Below, one piece after another: positions 12,101 through 24,493 of a stretch of 64,000 bases of DNA. Within the stretch, counting starts at the first letter, position 1. Each line of letters starts with the position of its first letter. The DNA is taken from positions 17,333,245-17,397,244 of the forward strand of contig CM040761.1 of NCBI GenBank assembly GCA_022829145.1, read 5' to 3'. The position numbers and the translations under genes were made by a program. The notes below the pieces were generated by a model. That model saw nothing but the letters and a program-made list of their open reading frames with translations. It was not told the origin of the DNA and did not search any database. Source of the DNA: Albula goreensis. Lineage: Eukaryota; Chordata; Actinopteri; Albuliformes; Albulidae.

Positions 12101-15100
12101 TGAAGGTCATGGGTGAACCCCCCCCCCCCACACACACACACACAGCAGACAGCCGGTTCTGACATAACGCACTCTCTTTGTTTGACTCCTTCAGAACTAT
12201 CATCTACCTCTCGATCGTCTACGTCATCGGCCATGTGGTAAAGTCTGTTGGGGCCATCCCAGATGTGGGGGACAGCACTGTGCACATGTGAGTAACCTGT
12301 CAGAGCCAAGAGGAACACATGGACACATTCTTCTGGTTTTCAGGGATCTTCACCATTAACGGTCTGCACTGTGTCTCACACTCTTTTTTTGGGGGGGTCT
12401 GGGGTGGGGTGGTTTCAGTGTGCTTTCAATGCTGGGCCTGGTGCTCATCGCTTTTGGGACCGGTGGGATCAAGCCTTGTGTGTCTGCTTTCGGAGGAGAC
12501 CAGTTTGAGGAGGAGCATGTAAGTGCCTCTTAGCCTCCTGTCCTGAGGAGACAAAGTGACACAAGTGCCTTCATGTGTAGGGGCTACAGACATAAACCTG
12601 GCCTATTCATTCCTTGTCCTGGGAGGTCACAATGTTTTCTGTTTGTCAGTTCCAGTTAGGCTCTTAACCCACTGATTAAAATACTCTATGGGCACTTTCC
12701 TATACATGGATTAAACCTTCAGAGAAGATTTCCACGGACAAAAGAGTTTTAGGACAAGTCTTAATCTAGGTCCAGGATACTGGTCCTTTAAGTAATAATA
12801 GTAGATTTATTTAATCCAACAAAAATGTGGATTAATTTGTGAGGAAAAACTGCAATTGTTTCCATTGGTCATAATGTCCATAGCTTTCATTTGCATTCAC
12901 TCAATGACCTCTTTCAATAGGAAAGTATTAGAAGTTGTGAACCAACATTTTGAAGTTTAATCAGTGGAAACATAGCCGTAATACTGAAACCACCCATTTA
13001 GTCCACAGTTTTGTGGGTCTATCGATATGAAGCTGGAAAATTTGCTCCTGGGGCCCCAGTACTCACCTTAACCAACCCCTGGTTTGAAAGTTTTGCTTTA
13101 ATGTGGTTGAGAGTGAAAGGACACTTGACCTCTGATATAATCAATTATTCACACTGGACATGGAAAAGATCCATAATGGACTTCAAGCTTTAAAGCTTAT
13201 TTTTAAAATGTCAATAACCTCTCGGTTTCTCACTCACAGACAGAAGAAAGGAGGAAGTTCTTTTCCATCTTCTACATGTCTATCAATGCTGGAAGTGTCT
13301 TATCAACTGTGATCACACCAATATTACGAGGTCTGGCCTGTTTATAGATGCATCCATTAAAAGCTACTGATTGTAATAAATAGGCTCCCTTGATATGAGA
13401 TGATGAAATAACTATTGTTTACTAACAATCGAAATGTCTCTACAGTAGGTTTTAGTTTGTATTTCAAATTCCATGGAATTTGACATTTTTTTTAAATCCA
13501 AACTGAAATAGATAAGGAGCTACAATACAGATTTCATTTCTGCCCCCTGCACATGGTTTTGCAGGATTGCACTAGCTGTGTGTGTGTTCTCCAGGTGATG
13601 TGGAGTGTTTCGGTGGAGACTGCTACGCTCTTGCCTTTGGCGTGCCTGCTGCCTTGATGATCATAGCCCTGGGTAAGTGAAAATGATGTTCCCCATACAT
13701 GGTCTCTTGCAGCTGCATATGTGCTGTTGCCATTACTAGATAAACCTGATGCAAAGTGTGGACTGGTGGATTTGAAATTAAACCAGAAGGGTGTGACTTC
13801 TGATAACCGGAATTTACTTGGTAAATTTACCGTACAGACTTTACATTATGACATTGTAATTGTTGATAATGTCATATTTTATGGGAGACAAGCCCATGTC
13901 CTTTGGAATATGTTATTTCCTATAATACATTTTCAAATAAGGAAAGTAAATAAGGAAATGATGAGATGCCCTGGACAAGGGTTTCTGCTAAGAAATAAAT
14001 GAATTGGCACTACTAAATGGTCACCTTCTAAAATGCCTTGTTGCCGTGTCCTCACATTCGAAATTTCTCTAACAACAAAATCCCACGCGTGTGGCTGGGC
14101 AAGGCACAAAGCGGACCCTTTCATGTACAGCCTTGTGCAGGAGCCACCATTGTTCATCTGGCTTGTGTGGGGAGCCCAACTTTGGCACCTCAAGTTTGAA
14201 AAACATGGTTTGTTTATACAAGGCATGCTTTTGGCCTGGCGGAGTCAGTGAACCTTAAATTCCATATGGATTAACAGCCATGGAATTCAGTGTCAGCAGG
14301 CTGATCGTTTTTGGAAACCAGCCAAGTAAAACATTAGTGAATGGTGCTAGTTGACACAAACAGATCACAAGAAGGCCAATCAGGAAGTGATATGGGCAAC
14401 CCAGTTTGATCCAATAAGTATTCTGAGTTCCTATTATAGATTTTCTTCAAACATTAATGTATGTTCTTCTCAAACTTTCTCTCCCACTCATGTAGTTGTT
14501 TTCATTGCTGGAAGCGGTCTGTATAAAAAAAGCCCCCCAGAGGGGAACATTCTGCTGGATGTGTGTAAGTGCATTGGGGTAAGTCTGCTACCCTCCTGCG
14601 TTACCTCAACCACAGCTAAAAATATCTGTGAGAGGTTTCATTCATTCACTCTCTTAGCCAGTGGTGTTCATCGTGCTGTTTCTTCACAGTTTGCCATAAA
14701 AAACCGGTGGAGGAGCTCCAAGTATGACCCTAAGAGAGAGCACTGGCTGGACTGGGCTGAGGAGAAGTACTCGGTAAGAAGAGCAATTGAAGACCTCATT
14801 TTGTAGGGGTGTCTTAAAAAAAAATTTTGAACAGGATTTAAAAAAAAAAAAACTCAGCAACAACAGATGTTGAGTTTTCATTCCATGTAAATTTGTAAAA
14901 TTGATGCTGCCAACCATAGATGTATTTATGTAAATGAAGTATGCCTTTGATCTCTGTTCACTTCAAATTCAAGATGTGAAACTGTCACGATAGTGATATG
15001 ATATTTAAACGGATAATGTTAAGTTAAAGATTTTTTATTTAAGATAAGGCATAACCAAAATATGTAAAAGATGTAAAAGAGGTCACAAGGAGTTTTAGTC

Positions 15101-18100
15101 ACAATTTCCACCACCCTTTCTTGTACACATCCTTGCATAAAAGACCCAACCCCACAATTAAAATCCAATCCCCTCAAACAGCAGTGGGTAAGAGCTGTAT
15201 TATTAAACTTGGGCTGTACTGCGTATCCATCTTTGTAAAAAGCAGGACTTTGGTGATTAGCCGATCACATTTGTTTCCTGCACAGAACTATGAGAGTACT
15301 ATGACATTGTGTCTATGTGCACTCAAATCAGAAGGGCTTGGTGAGAACTCAAGGGTGGGTTTAGGTATGTGCTGAATGGAGAGGATTGCACAGTTAAGGG
15401 GGATTTTCTCAATTCTTACCTGCTGTATTGTTAATGATCCATAGTCCAAGGCCCCTACACCCTCTCCCATCCTTCCAAACTTCACCACAGGCGGCCAGAA
15501 CCTGAAATAGAGACAGTGAGAGCCTTTGTCAATCTTGAATGCACCAGCCTCTCTGTTCGTTTGCAGTTTGGTCATATAGTCTCTGCTCTGCCTGATGTAT
15601 CCTGACAGAAACGCCTTATCCATGAGATCAAGATGGTTCTGAGGGTTCTGGTCCTGTATATCCCACTGCCCATGTTCTGGGCCCTCTTTGACCAGCAGGT
15701 AGGAACCAGTGGCTCATTGCATCCTGACACTTGATCACAACATTATGGTCATGTTTCTCAGACAGACTGGTTATGTGCTATTCTCTTGTGTATGGGGCGC
15801 TTGAACATTAACTTGTGAAAGATACTGTCCACACTTAAGTGGGTGTGACACTGGAAACCTGGACATTTGTTTATAGATTGAAAACATTTGAGACCAAATG
15901 GATGTTGGTTTAGACCATTAACCAGAGGTTATACATGCACAGTACTCTTGAATTGAACATGTCCTTTATTCCAAACATAAGGGGTCCCGCTGGACACTCC
16001 AGGCTACCAGGATGAACATGGACTTTGTGAGTTTTGTATTTTTTGTATGATTTTATTCTTGCCATGATGAAAAATGAATGCACCTCAACACACAGATGAA
16101 ATTGCATTTCTGTGCTTTTCTACCAGAGGAATAGCTTGAAGCAATCATGTATCTTTTACCATGTACTGAAAATGTAGCTGGAGCATATACAAAGAAAATT
16201 ACAGCCTTATCTCATTGGACAGTGTGCAGCTCTGCCTCATGGGATGTCATGGTTTTGTTTAAGAAGCATCCCCATTATATAAAATATGTCATGTTAAACC
16301 AGCACAATCCCACTGCTTTTATCATTCATGTTTTTTCATTCTCTCGTACACTGAATTGAAATTTTACCATGTTAGCCTGTAAACTGCCAGAGAAAATTGC
16401 TGTCTTATTCATAATGTAAAGATTTATGAAAGAGGCATTCAAATGCCTTGGTAACTTGTAGCAGGTGCATTCAAGATAAAGAAATAAACTGACAAGAAAA
16501 GACAGCTCTTGGCACTGTCTTGTGACACTGACTAAAACCTCACCAAACCTCTTACTTAACAAACCTACATTTCTCAGCATGTCTGGAATATGCAAATTAT
16601 GGAACTAATTATAAAGATGTCTTGTTTTTTTATTGCAGGGTGAATTTATTCTGAAGCCTGATCAAATGCAGGTATTATTCTTTATTCATTTTAATTAAGT
16701 GCAGTAAGCCCTAGTTCATCCACCCCCATTACTTCCTGGCTTGGATTGCTAATATATTTTGTGTTCCCTGGAGTTGGAGAATGAGTCATAGACCATGCGT
16801 GGAGATGACTTGGAACTTCTATACTCATCTGACCTGAAGGGGAAGTCAAACTCACACACCTACTTTATGACTGACATTACTGAAGCCCTTATCTGTTTCT
16901 CAGAATATTGCGCAATAGTAATATTCAGCTGTATGTTTTATTAAGTTGTAACTTTTTTATGATTCTGTCAATGTCCATTGTGTAATCTGAATCTTCCCTC
17001 TCTCTCTCTCTCTCTCGCTCTCTCTCTCATCACCTCTTCATTCCAGATGCTTAATGCCCTATTGATTCTGGTATTCGTCCCCATATTTGACATGGGGGTG
17101 TATCCCCTCATTGGGCTTTGCAGGATCAACTTCACGTGAGTGTGGCTCTGTCCATTACTTATGTTGCTTCAGTTAGCTCTCTGGGTACTGTGATGTGATG
17201 AGATGAAGCTTTGCCCTCTTAATTTGCTTCCCCCTGTCTGTGTATTCCATCCTAGAGAACACAAAGTAATCTAAAATGTACGTTTGTGTTCCGATGGTAA
17301 GGATTAGAGAAAAACATGGCAAAAGTATCCCTGGAACTGTATCTGTTTAATTTTAAATAGATCCTTGGATATGATGCCAGTTACAGCACTAGATATGACA
17401 ATGTAACATAACTCAGTGGCCAAGGGGGCTCCCCATTTCTCCCCGTCAGGTTGTAGAGTATTCATTTCCATGTCTCTCTCCCCCTGTCTTCCTCTCATTG
17501 TGTGTGCACAGGCCCCTGAAGAAGATGGCCACTGGAATGGTCTTTGCGGCTCTGGCTTTTGTTGCTGCTACTTTGGTTGAAGTGAACGTCACGGTAAGAT
17601 ACACCTCTGTAGTTGTGAGTCAAGGCAAATGTCACTCTTCAGTACTCTTTCTAACACCAGTCCTGATTCATATATGTACCAATATAGCCACCAAGGGAAG
17701 GCTAAAGTAATTTTATTTTATTGTATTTTATTTTTGGTCTTTACATTAGGACAGAGACGGTGGGAACATGTGGCCACACACCATGATGTAGCCCGAAACA
17801 TGAGCTGGTCCTAGTGATTTAAATACTGATTTAGGCCCAACATTTTCACTGTTGGCATTTATCAGAGCAGTACTTTCCTCTAGGGTGCAATGGCAGTGCC
17901 CTGTGTGAGAATCAAATCTGCGACCTGAGTTACAGACACAACTCCCTAATGCCACAGACATGTCTCCCTAATGTGAACCTGTGCCAAGATCTTTAAATTT
18001 GCTCTAATTTTATCACTAACTTTTCTCTTTTAAATATTTGTCTTTTTTTCTCATGCTGTATTTTTAAAGATCATCTTGACATGTTCATGGAACAGGAAAG

Positions 18101-21100
18101 TAGTTGTGTTCACATTCTGATTGGTTCATCCATCTGTCTGTCAGAAAACGGTAGTGGAGCCACCAATTGCAAGCCAGAGCCTGCTGCAGATTCTCAACTT
18201 GGCTGATGGTGATGTCACAGTGAACTTCCCCATCCCAGGAGGTGATCTTTTCCCCGATCCAATCAAGTCTTATGAGGTAAATAACATTATGAAGAAATTC
18301 TGGATATCGTTATATCTTCATATATCTGTCTTTATCTTTAACCATATCTTCATACCACCATAATACCTGTGTTCAATGCTTACTGTTATAGTACTTTCAC
18401 ACTGGGCATGCCAACTGTAACTAGAAACTGTAATGATAACAATCTATTGTTTATTACGGTACGCATCAGATAAGTTTATATACCTGTTGGTGAATTTCTT
18501 TCATGTCCATTAACTTGTGTCATAAACTCTGCATTGCAGCTGGTTAAAAATGTTTTACCTGAGGAATACTGTATTTCATATTATTTCATATTGTTTCATA
18601 CCACTGATGCATTTTCTGAGTATTCATGGTCATTTTTCTAGTTATTTATGTAATTCAATCTTTATTTAACTAACAATTTAATTTTTTCTCATTGTAATTT
18701 TCAATATGATCTAGATTACACTGTCTGGCTGCTGTGCTCAGTCCAATTTTTTCAAATGAACAATTTTGAGTACCCTCCTACAGTATTGTATATCTGTATG
18801 TGTAAGTATTCCAGCGTAATAATAATTAAAATAATGTATGATTAGTTTGGGATGTTTGAAGGACCTAGAGTTTTTGATTGTGACACAGGACAAACCCAGT
18901 CTAAAGTCTTGGGACGGCCAACTGTTCACACATTTTTGTGTCTCCTCTTTGCTCACAGGATCCATTGGAATATGAGCGTCTACAGCTGAATGGAGTAAAC
19001 CAAAGTATAACTGCAACGGTTACCCAGAACATGAAAACTGTAAACTGCCCTCTGTTCTTCACTGAGAAAAAGGCATACAGCCTCATCCTGCATAATGACG
19101 TTGACGGTATTAAATGTAATCTGGTCAGTGATATTTCCCTTTCTTATGAAGTATGTTGGCTGTCTTGTATTAATGAACACTACAATAGATGCATGCAATG
19201 TGGTTTGATATGCAAATGTTTGACTGATTGTTTGGTACTCAACTGTTTGTTGTGTGTTGCAGTTTAAGTCACTTGACCTCAAATAGTCTTTCATGATGAT
19301 TTTAGGTAGAAGACAACATTGTGAAATCTGACAGTGGTGATGCATATTTGAGGTAAATATTTACACTCATCATTTCAATTTTATAAATATAAAACACCAC
19401 AGATTTACCTAAGTGGTTGCCTTTTTGGCATGTAGTTGTCAGTGCTCCAGTGAGTTTATCTAAAACTAACAAGCTTTTTTTGGATGTATCTACTAGGTTT
19501 ATCAGTGCCCACCAGGAGTTTTTGAACATAACGGTGGGCAGCGAACATTTTGATGTCCGAACAGGATATGTCGTCACTCCCAATAAAACAGTGGAGAGAG
19601 GAGAGTGAGTAGATCTGTTAGCTCCTCAACTTCTGCTTCATTTCTTCATGTCTTTACTTCCTCACTAATTACCTGATCAATTTTCCTCATCGTGCCATGA
19701 AATTACATTTTGTAGGAGTCACGCAGTTCTACCCAGCTATATGGATCAAAGTGAGAACTGAATTCATCAGTAAAGCTTTGATTGTCTGACAAGATGATTA
19801 TATACAGTATATCCCCCACAATACTGATATACATTTTTTTTCTGTGAAAGTGCAGGTAATGTTTTTTCTATTGAAGACTAATAACATTATTCACAGTATT
19901 TAACTGTAATTTTAGTAAGCAGTGGTTTAGGTATTACATGAAACCCCTTGAATTTTCCTGCATACATAAATCTTCTATTGCCTGTTCTCAATACTCCCCT
20001 TTTCCCTTTTTAATATTCTTTTGTAATTGCATCTAATACAGGTACAGAGACGTGAAATGTAAGGCAGGCCAAGTTGTTCACTCAATAGATTTGGGTCTTC
20101 TTGACTTTGGTGCTTCGTACACTGTCATTCTCAAAAATGTAAGTGACTGAGTTTCAATGAGGCCTCATTAAGGTTTTTTAAGTGTGTTGTGCAATACCAT
20201 GGAGAATGAAACCAAGTGCCTTAGCAGGTCCAGGGCGAAATAATCCCCCACAAGATGGAGGATGTCCATGCCAATAACATCCACATCGCCTGGCAGATTC
20301 CTCAGTATATGCTGATGACGGCCGGAGAGGTCATGTTCTCCATCACAGGCCTTGAGTTCTCCTATTCTCAGGTATAGCAGAGGTCTTACCCTGTTTTTTA
20401 ATGACATCATCAATCTACACCAAAATCTCACTGTTGACTCTGTCACTCTCCCTACATAGGCCCCAGCAAACATGAAGTCTGTCCTGCAAGCGGGCTGGCT
20501 ACTGACTGTGGCCTTTGGCAATGTGATTGTGCTGATTGTGGCAGAGGGCGCGGGGCTAGAACAGGTAGGTGTGCACATGACATACAAAATGTGGATTAAG
20601 GCTGAGGAAAAGAAACCTCAAGTCAAAGAGCTAACAATAAATGACTCATAAATTAAGAAAGTAGCTTCAACAGTTGCTTGCAAAACAATGTGTTTTATTA
20701 GATACGTATTTGATGTAAATGTTAATTTTATCATTTGTATAAACATTATGTACATTTGCATTTAGTGTACCTGAAATGTGTTAGAGGGGCAACTGATATT
20801 TGTACCTTAATGCATATGTATTTTTGGAGGTAGATTGTACAGATAAAGGCATATGAAGTACCTCATGCAATTCATCAAGGCCTGCCACAGTTGCTGGACA
20901 GATAATTGCCAGGTTTCTTTTGCTGACTGGGGAAAAGCTCCATCTCCATATCGAACTGTCATGACAGCACTGACAGTGATTGTTCCAAAAAAGAGACATC
21001 TTAGACATCAGACTCCATGCATTTGAACGGAGAGTTTATTTCCCACTAGAGCATCGGTCTTTGAGATCTACAAAACAAACATTATTAACTTATACGGGCT

Positions 21101-21862
21101 CATGCAATGCTGGAGATATATTTCATGGGGTACAAGATAACCTGGTCCCACACAGTCACACACACAAATGCATAAGTTCACAGCACATGGGGTCATATGC
21201 AGAAGTCTTGTGAATTTCCCCCATTAGTGTGTAAGACTGAGATTGGTTTCAATCAATTGAAATATTAAGTGCATGTAAAGTTAGTCAGTAGTTACCATTT
21301 CCACAAACTTTAATTTATGAAGAGTGTATAGTATTGGACATAGTGTTTCCCAGGGAGGGAGGGTTTTAGTTTGGAAGGTATTTACCACCTAATCACATAA
21401 TATTGACTACTCTGGTTGTTTGGGCACTACCGTCTACTTCATTTAGAGAAGATATGTCCTACTCTCCCAAACAACCAGAGGATGCTGCAGCAGCACTGTA
21501 GGCCTATCTATCTTTATGATTTTGCACTCTGAATTTGGTGGAAGATAATAATAGTGTAATAAAGATTGGATGAGCTGGTGCTTATCGTTCAACCTCACCT
21601 GACAGTGGGTGCCCCACAGTAAGACCTGCATGACCTTGGGTGCTTTGTGTTGTAGTGGATGGAGTTCATCCTCTTCGCTGGTCTCCTGGTGGCTGTCAGC
21701 ATCATCTTCTCCATCATGGCCCACTTCTACACATACGTCGATTCAGCTGAGGAGGAGAAGAAATTCCGTGACGATGTGAAGTATGAGGAGAAGGATGACT
21801 TAAAGAAGAACCAAACAGAGAACCCTTACCCTGACACAGAGTGCAGAACCACAAAAATGTAG
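6154..21862 (+). CDS. slc15a2: Solute carrier family 15 member 2 (PepT2, H+/oligopeptide cotransporter)
   Basis: Plasma-membrane POT-family transporter that couples proton entry to uptake of di- and tripeptides; in vertebrates PepT2 is the high-affinity kidney and brain form. Coding exons: 6154-6166, 9735-9781, 10567-10654, 11104-11245, 12195-12287, 12419-12518, 13240-13330, 13595-13672, 14496-14578, 14690-14773, 15609-15698, 15982-16026, 16639-16671, 17047-17135, 17512-17593, 18145-18276, 18959-19123, 19306-19352, 19497-19604, 20042-20138, 20228-20371, 20460-20564, 21656-21862. They sum to 2163 nt, encoding 720 residues (human PepT2 is about 729), with all splice phases compatible. Seen: ExxERFxYYG at 38-47, the proton-coupling His72 (equivalent to PepT1 His57) in [14 protein letters not shown] at 141-148, FYMSINAG at 172-179 and FSYSQAPANMKS from 613. 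A large extracellular loop follows residue 390, with sequons NQS, NIT and NKT. The segment [20 protein letters not shown] lacks the loop insertion of PepT1, and [18 protein letters not shown] matches PepT2. The 13-nt first coding exon rests only on phase, Kozak context and the TATA box. The exon 7 donor (GTCTGG) is weak. Confidence 0.93.
6167..9734 (+). other. slc15a2: slc15a2 intron 1
   Basis: About 3.6 kb between the tiny first coding exon (donor GTACGT) and exon 2 (acceptor TTCTTTGACAG). No repeat family, RNA gene or conserved coding sequence is evident. Short open frames on both strands look random. Confidence 0.6.
10327..10402 (+). promoter_or_regulatory. slc15a2: Candidate internal promoter upstream of slc15a2 exon 3
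   Basis: Two adjacent 22-bp copies at 10327-10348 and 10349-10370 match at 19 of 22 positions, and each contains CTATCAA (GATA-like; the first also fits TCF/LEF, CTATCAAAG). They are followed by TGACGTAA at 10368-10375 (CRE/ATF-like) and TATAAA at 10397-10402. A possible non-coding exon would run from about 10425 to 10515, with the donor CACACAG/GTAGAC spliced to 10567. Its frame does not join exon 3 in phase, so such a transcript would probably initiate at Met21 (10567). Sequence elements are seen; use as a promoter is inferred. Confidence 0.35.
12117..12144 (+). repeat. C-run plus (CA)n microsatellite in slc15a2 intron 4
   Basis: A run of eleven or so C is followed by about eight CA units, roughly 50 bp upstream of the exon 5 acceptor at 12194/12195. 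Simple low-complexity sequence. Confidence 0.8.
16994..17030 (+). repeat. (CT)n microsatellite serving as polypyrimidine tract of slc15a2 exon 14
   Basis: About 17 CT units with one GC interruption end 16 bases before the acceptor TTCCAG/ATGCTT at 17046/17047. The repeat supplies a very long pyrimidine tract for exon 14, so length variation here could alter splicing. Confidence 0.8.
17830..17970 (-). mobile_element. Degenerate tRNA-derived SINE fragment
   Basis: Read on the - strand, a tRNA-like head with an A-box-like TGGCATTAGGGAG and a B-box-like AGATTTGATTCTC is followed by GGGCACTGCCATTGCACCCT. That order and wording match a common fish tRNA-derived SINE body (GGGCACTGC...TGTACCCTTGAGCAAGG). 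It sits in slc15a2 intron 15, antisense to the gene. It is strongly decayed, the borders are approximate, and I cannot name the family. Confidence 0.45.
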
Positions 21863-21902
21863 CCTGGTACCGCTTGACTCCCTATGACCATGCTACTTTT
21901 TT

Positions 21903-21908
21903 AATAAA
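21903..21908 (+). terminator. slc15a2: Polyadenylation signal of slc15a2
   Basis: AATAAA lies 41 bp after the TAG stop at 21860-21862, implying a short 3' UTR of roughly 60 bases. Longer forms using a downstream signal cannot be excluded. Confidence 0.6.
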
Positions 21909-24429
21909 GGAAATCAAAATAGACTTAATTCTACTAAAACCCATTTTGGAGCATCACATGAAGTGGCAGGAGGAAAAAAACAATTTGTTTACTGGACAAT
22001 CATAGAAGGAAACATTGAGAACCTCAAGCACATACAGTAGGTATGTGCATCAATTTATTGAATTAAAACTACCAATGAAATAGTTAAGTTATCTTCAGCT
22101 TGAGCGGCACAGAAACCAGAAAACATTTCAGATGCCACAGGACAAGGGCTGCCTATTCCTGGACTGTGGTCCAATTGGGAACCTAACAACCAGCCATGAC
22201 CAAGATAAGCCTCCAATGCCCTGAAACACAGTGAGCCTGCCAAGAAAATCTTCCAAAATACTACCCGTATGAAAGTGCCTTAAATGTTAAAGCATGAACT
22301 TACTTCAAAATAGGGAGTATGCCTTTTAAAATTTTACAACTAAGCCATATATTTCATGCGCGATCCATTTTTTCTTTAAAGTCATTGTTATCTTATAGGG
22401 CACACAGGGTATGTCATTTGTTAAGTCTCAATGGACATTGCAGCTGACCCTTCCTGACTGCAGGTAAAATAAAACCCCATGACAGCATTAAAGTGTTAAC
22501 TTAGGTACAGAAAAAGCACAGTCCTTTTAGCGTTCAGTAACCATCCGGATACCATTTAAGACCTTAAGTACATCTTACAATTTGTGCAAGAATACACTTC
22601 TGAGGTGAGGTTGCACTTATGGGTGAAATATTGTTTCAGAACCAGAACTAGATTTTAAGTTCATTCGGTCTTCATGTATTCCTTTTTAAATACATACTAA
22701 GCTATAGAACACTTCATATTTGTACATTACACATATAGTGACGTCAAATAATTTTTGTATATTATGTAAGATATGGGTAAAATAACCATGCAATTACAGT
22801 AGAGGAGATACCGTTTTAGTACACTTTAAAATATTTGACTTAATCCACCTCAAAGCGTGTGCAGCCAATGTTTGGAGGGTGGTCGTCCCATACTCACTGT
22901 AGGAAAAGCAGAAGCTTTTGAAACACAGCCAGGGAGACAAAGAGCTCTTGCCCCGTCAGCAGAGGTAGTCAGTGACGTGGCAAGATGCAGCTGGGAGATG
23001 CAGACCGCCCCCAAGTGGGGCCTCTTGAATTCCACACACCACCGTTTACCGCCACCACGAACAGGGAAAAAAATCACTCCACAGGATGCACAAGCTTTCC
23101 CCAGCCTTTACTCTTTATCTTTCCCTCAAATCATCCAACTACCACCGGCACAAAATACTCTCCAGATTTTTCTCAGAATGTGGAATTACTTCAATAAATC
23201 AGGGAAGCCTCTTGTATACTCATTTTGAAACTGTTGCATACACATTCCTTTCAGCACCTCTCCTCTGTCACTTCAGTGTAAGGTATATCAAAATGACTCA
23301 CTGATCTTTTAACTATCATCCGGTCTATTTAAACTGTGGCTCATGCACAGCAGTATGGCCAAACGCCACACTGCACACCTCTTCATGTTCACAGCCATGT
23401 AAAATGACAGGGTTGCTGGGTAGTTCATCCTGTTACGGCACTTTTACAGGGTATCAAATCGAGATGCTGCCAGTGCTGACTTTGGCTGGCATTCACTTTG
23501 AGTGACCCATAATTATCCATAACATCATCTAGGGACGCAAAGATGTCAGTGTCACGTTTCTCAACAGCGCCCGCTGCTGATTAATTGAGCCCCACATTCC
23601 AACAATGCAATTCACACACGAGGCGTCTTCATCGGGCTCCTCTGTGTGCTAGCCGGACCTGTGGCCAGAAATGTGAAATGAAAGGGTGGTTGAAATTTTG
23701 TGTTTCAGATGACAACACATCTCATTAAAGGAGCTGCAGCTACAAGCCCAAATTGTGAGCATAACTGGACATACAATATTGGGAGAAACAAGGGGAAATT
23801 GTTGCTAAAAGTGCAGGACAGTAACGGTTACTATCATCATAATATAGAAATTGTAATACTCTGTTGATATTATTATGGATCAAAGGTTTTAATCTCTACC
23901 TTACATTGTATTACATCGTGAGACCAAAAGAGTAAATAAAGTCAATGTACACCTATGTATATGGAGGTGGCTAATGGTATTGTGTGAATGCAGAAGCCAA
24001 GCGAACATCCAATTTAAATGGAGTTTTGAACTGAAACTGTATACAAAAAACTGCTACAGAACCAGAACAACTCCTATGTTTATTTAGCATGATTGCCAGC
24101 CTTAAGGAAGGAAATAGAAGTGAAACCATTTTAGTTCTCATTTCTCTCTGGCAGACCAAGCTACTGCCAACAGCACTTTAATATTCCCTATTTCACGCCT
24201 CTGCTTTTGGTAATTTTTCATGCCTGGCAATATGAGAGGTAAAAGAGGAAATTCCAAATGTCTGTTTATCTAAGAAAAACATTTAAAAAGGTGGAAAATC
24301 AGATTGTGTATTGCAGGTAGAGATTATCTGAGGACAGATACAAGTATTCACACTTACAGTTTCGTGTAAGACATGCAACTTCACATTATGCCTGAAATCA
24401 TCCAAGACTGGGATTTTTCCATTTACTTT
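21909..24429. other. Intergenic region between convergent slc15a2 and hspbap1
   Basis: About 2.5 kb with no recognisable gene. The segment 23440-23690 is less AT-rich than its surroundings and contains TAATTATCC and GATTAATTGAG homeodomain-like cores; it looks like non-repetitive, possibly regulatory, sequence. Open frames at 22857-23228 show no family resemblance and overlap on both strands. Confidence 0.55.
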
Positions 24430-24435
24430 TTTATT
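24430..24435 (-). terminator. hspbap1: Polyadenylation signal of hspbap1
   Basis: TTTATT on the + strand (AATAAA on -) lies 58 bases past the hspbap1 stop codon, indicating a short 3' UTR. It is the first canonical signal downstream of the stop. Confidence 0.5.
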
Positions 24436-24493
24436 TAACAAAAACACTCGTACAGTAAGGGGCGGACTGGAGAGCGTGTTTCTCTGTCAATCC

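Noticed and set aside
14351-14806. 151-codon open frame as a separate gene
   Set aside because: It is slc15a2 exons 9 and 10 read through the in-frame intron 9, plus intron flanks.
6154-21862. Calling the transporter PepT1 (slc15a1)
   Set aside because: The C-terminal segment MAHFYTYVD resembles PepT1, but the lack of the PepT1 loop insertion before STVHIVLS, the [18 protein letters not shown] segment, the LNLAD motif and the 3q21-like gene neighbours all favour PepT2.
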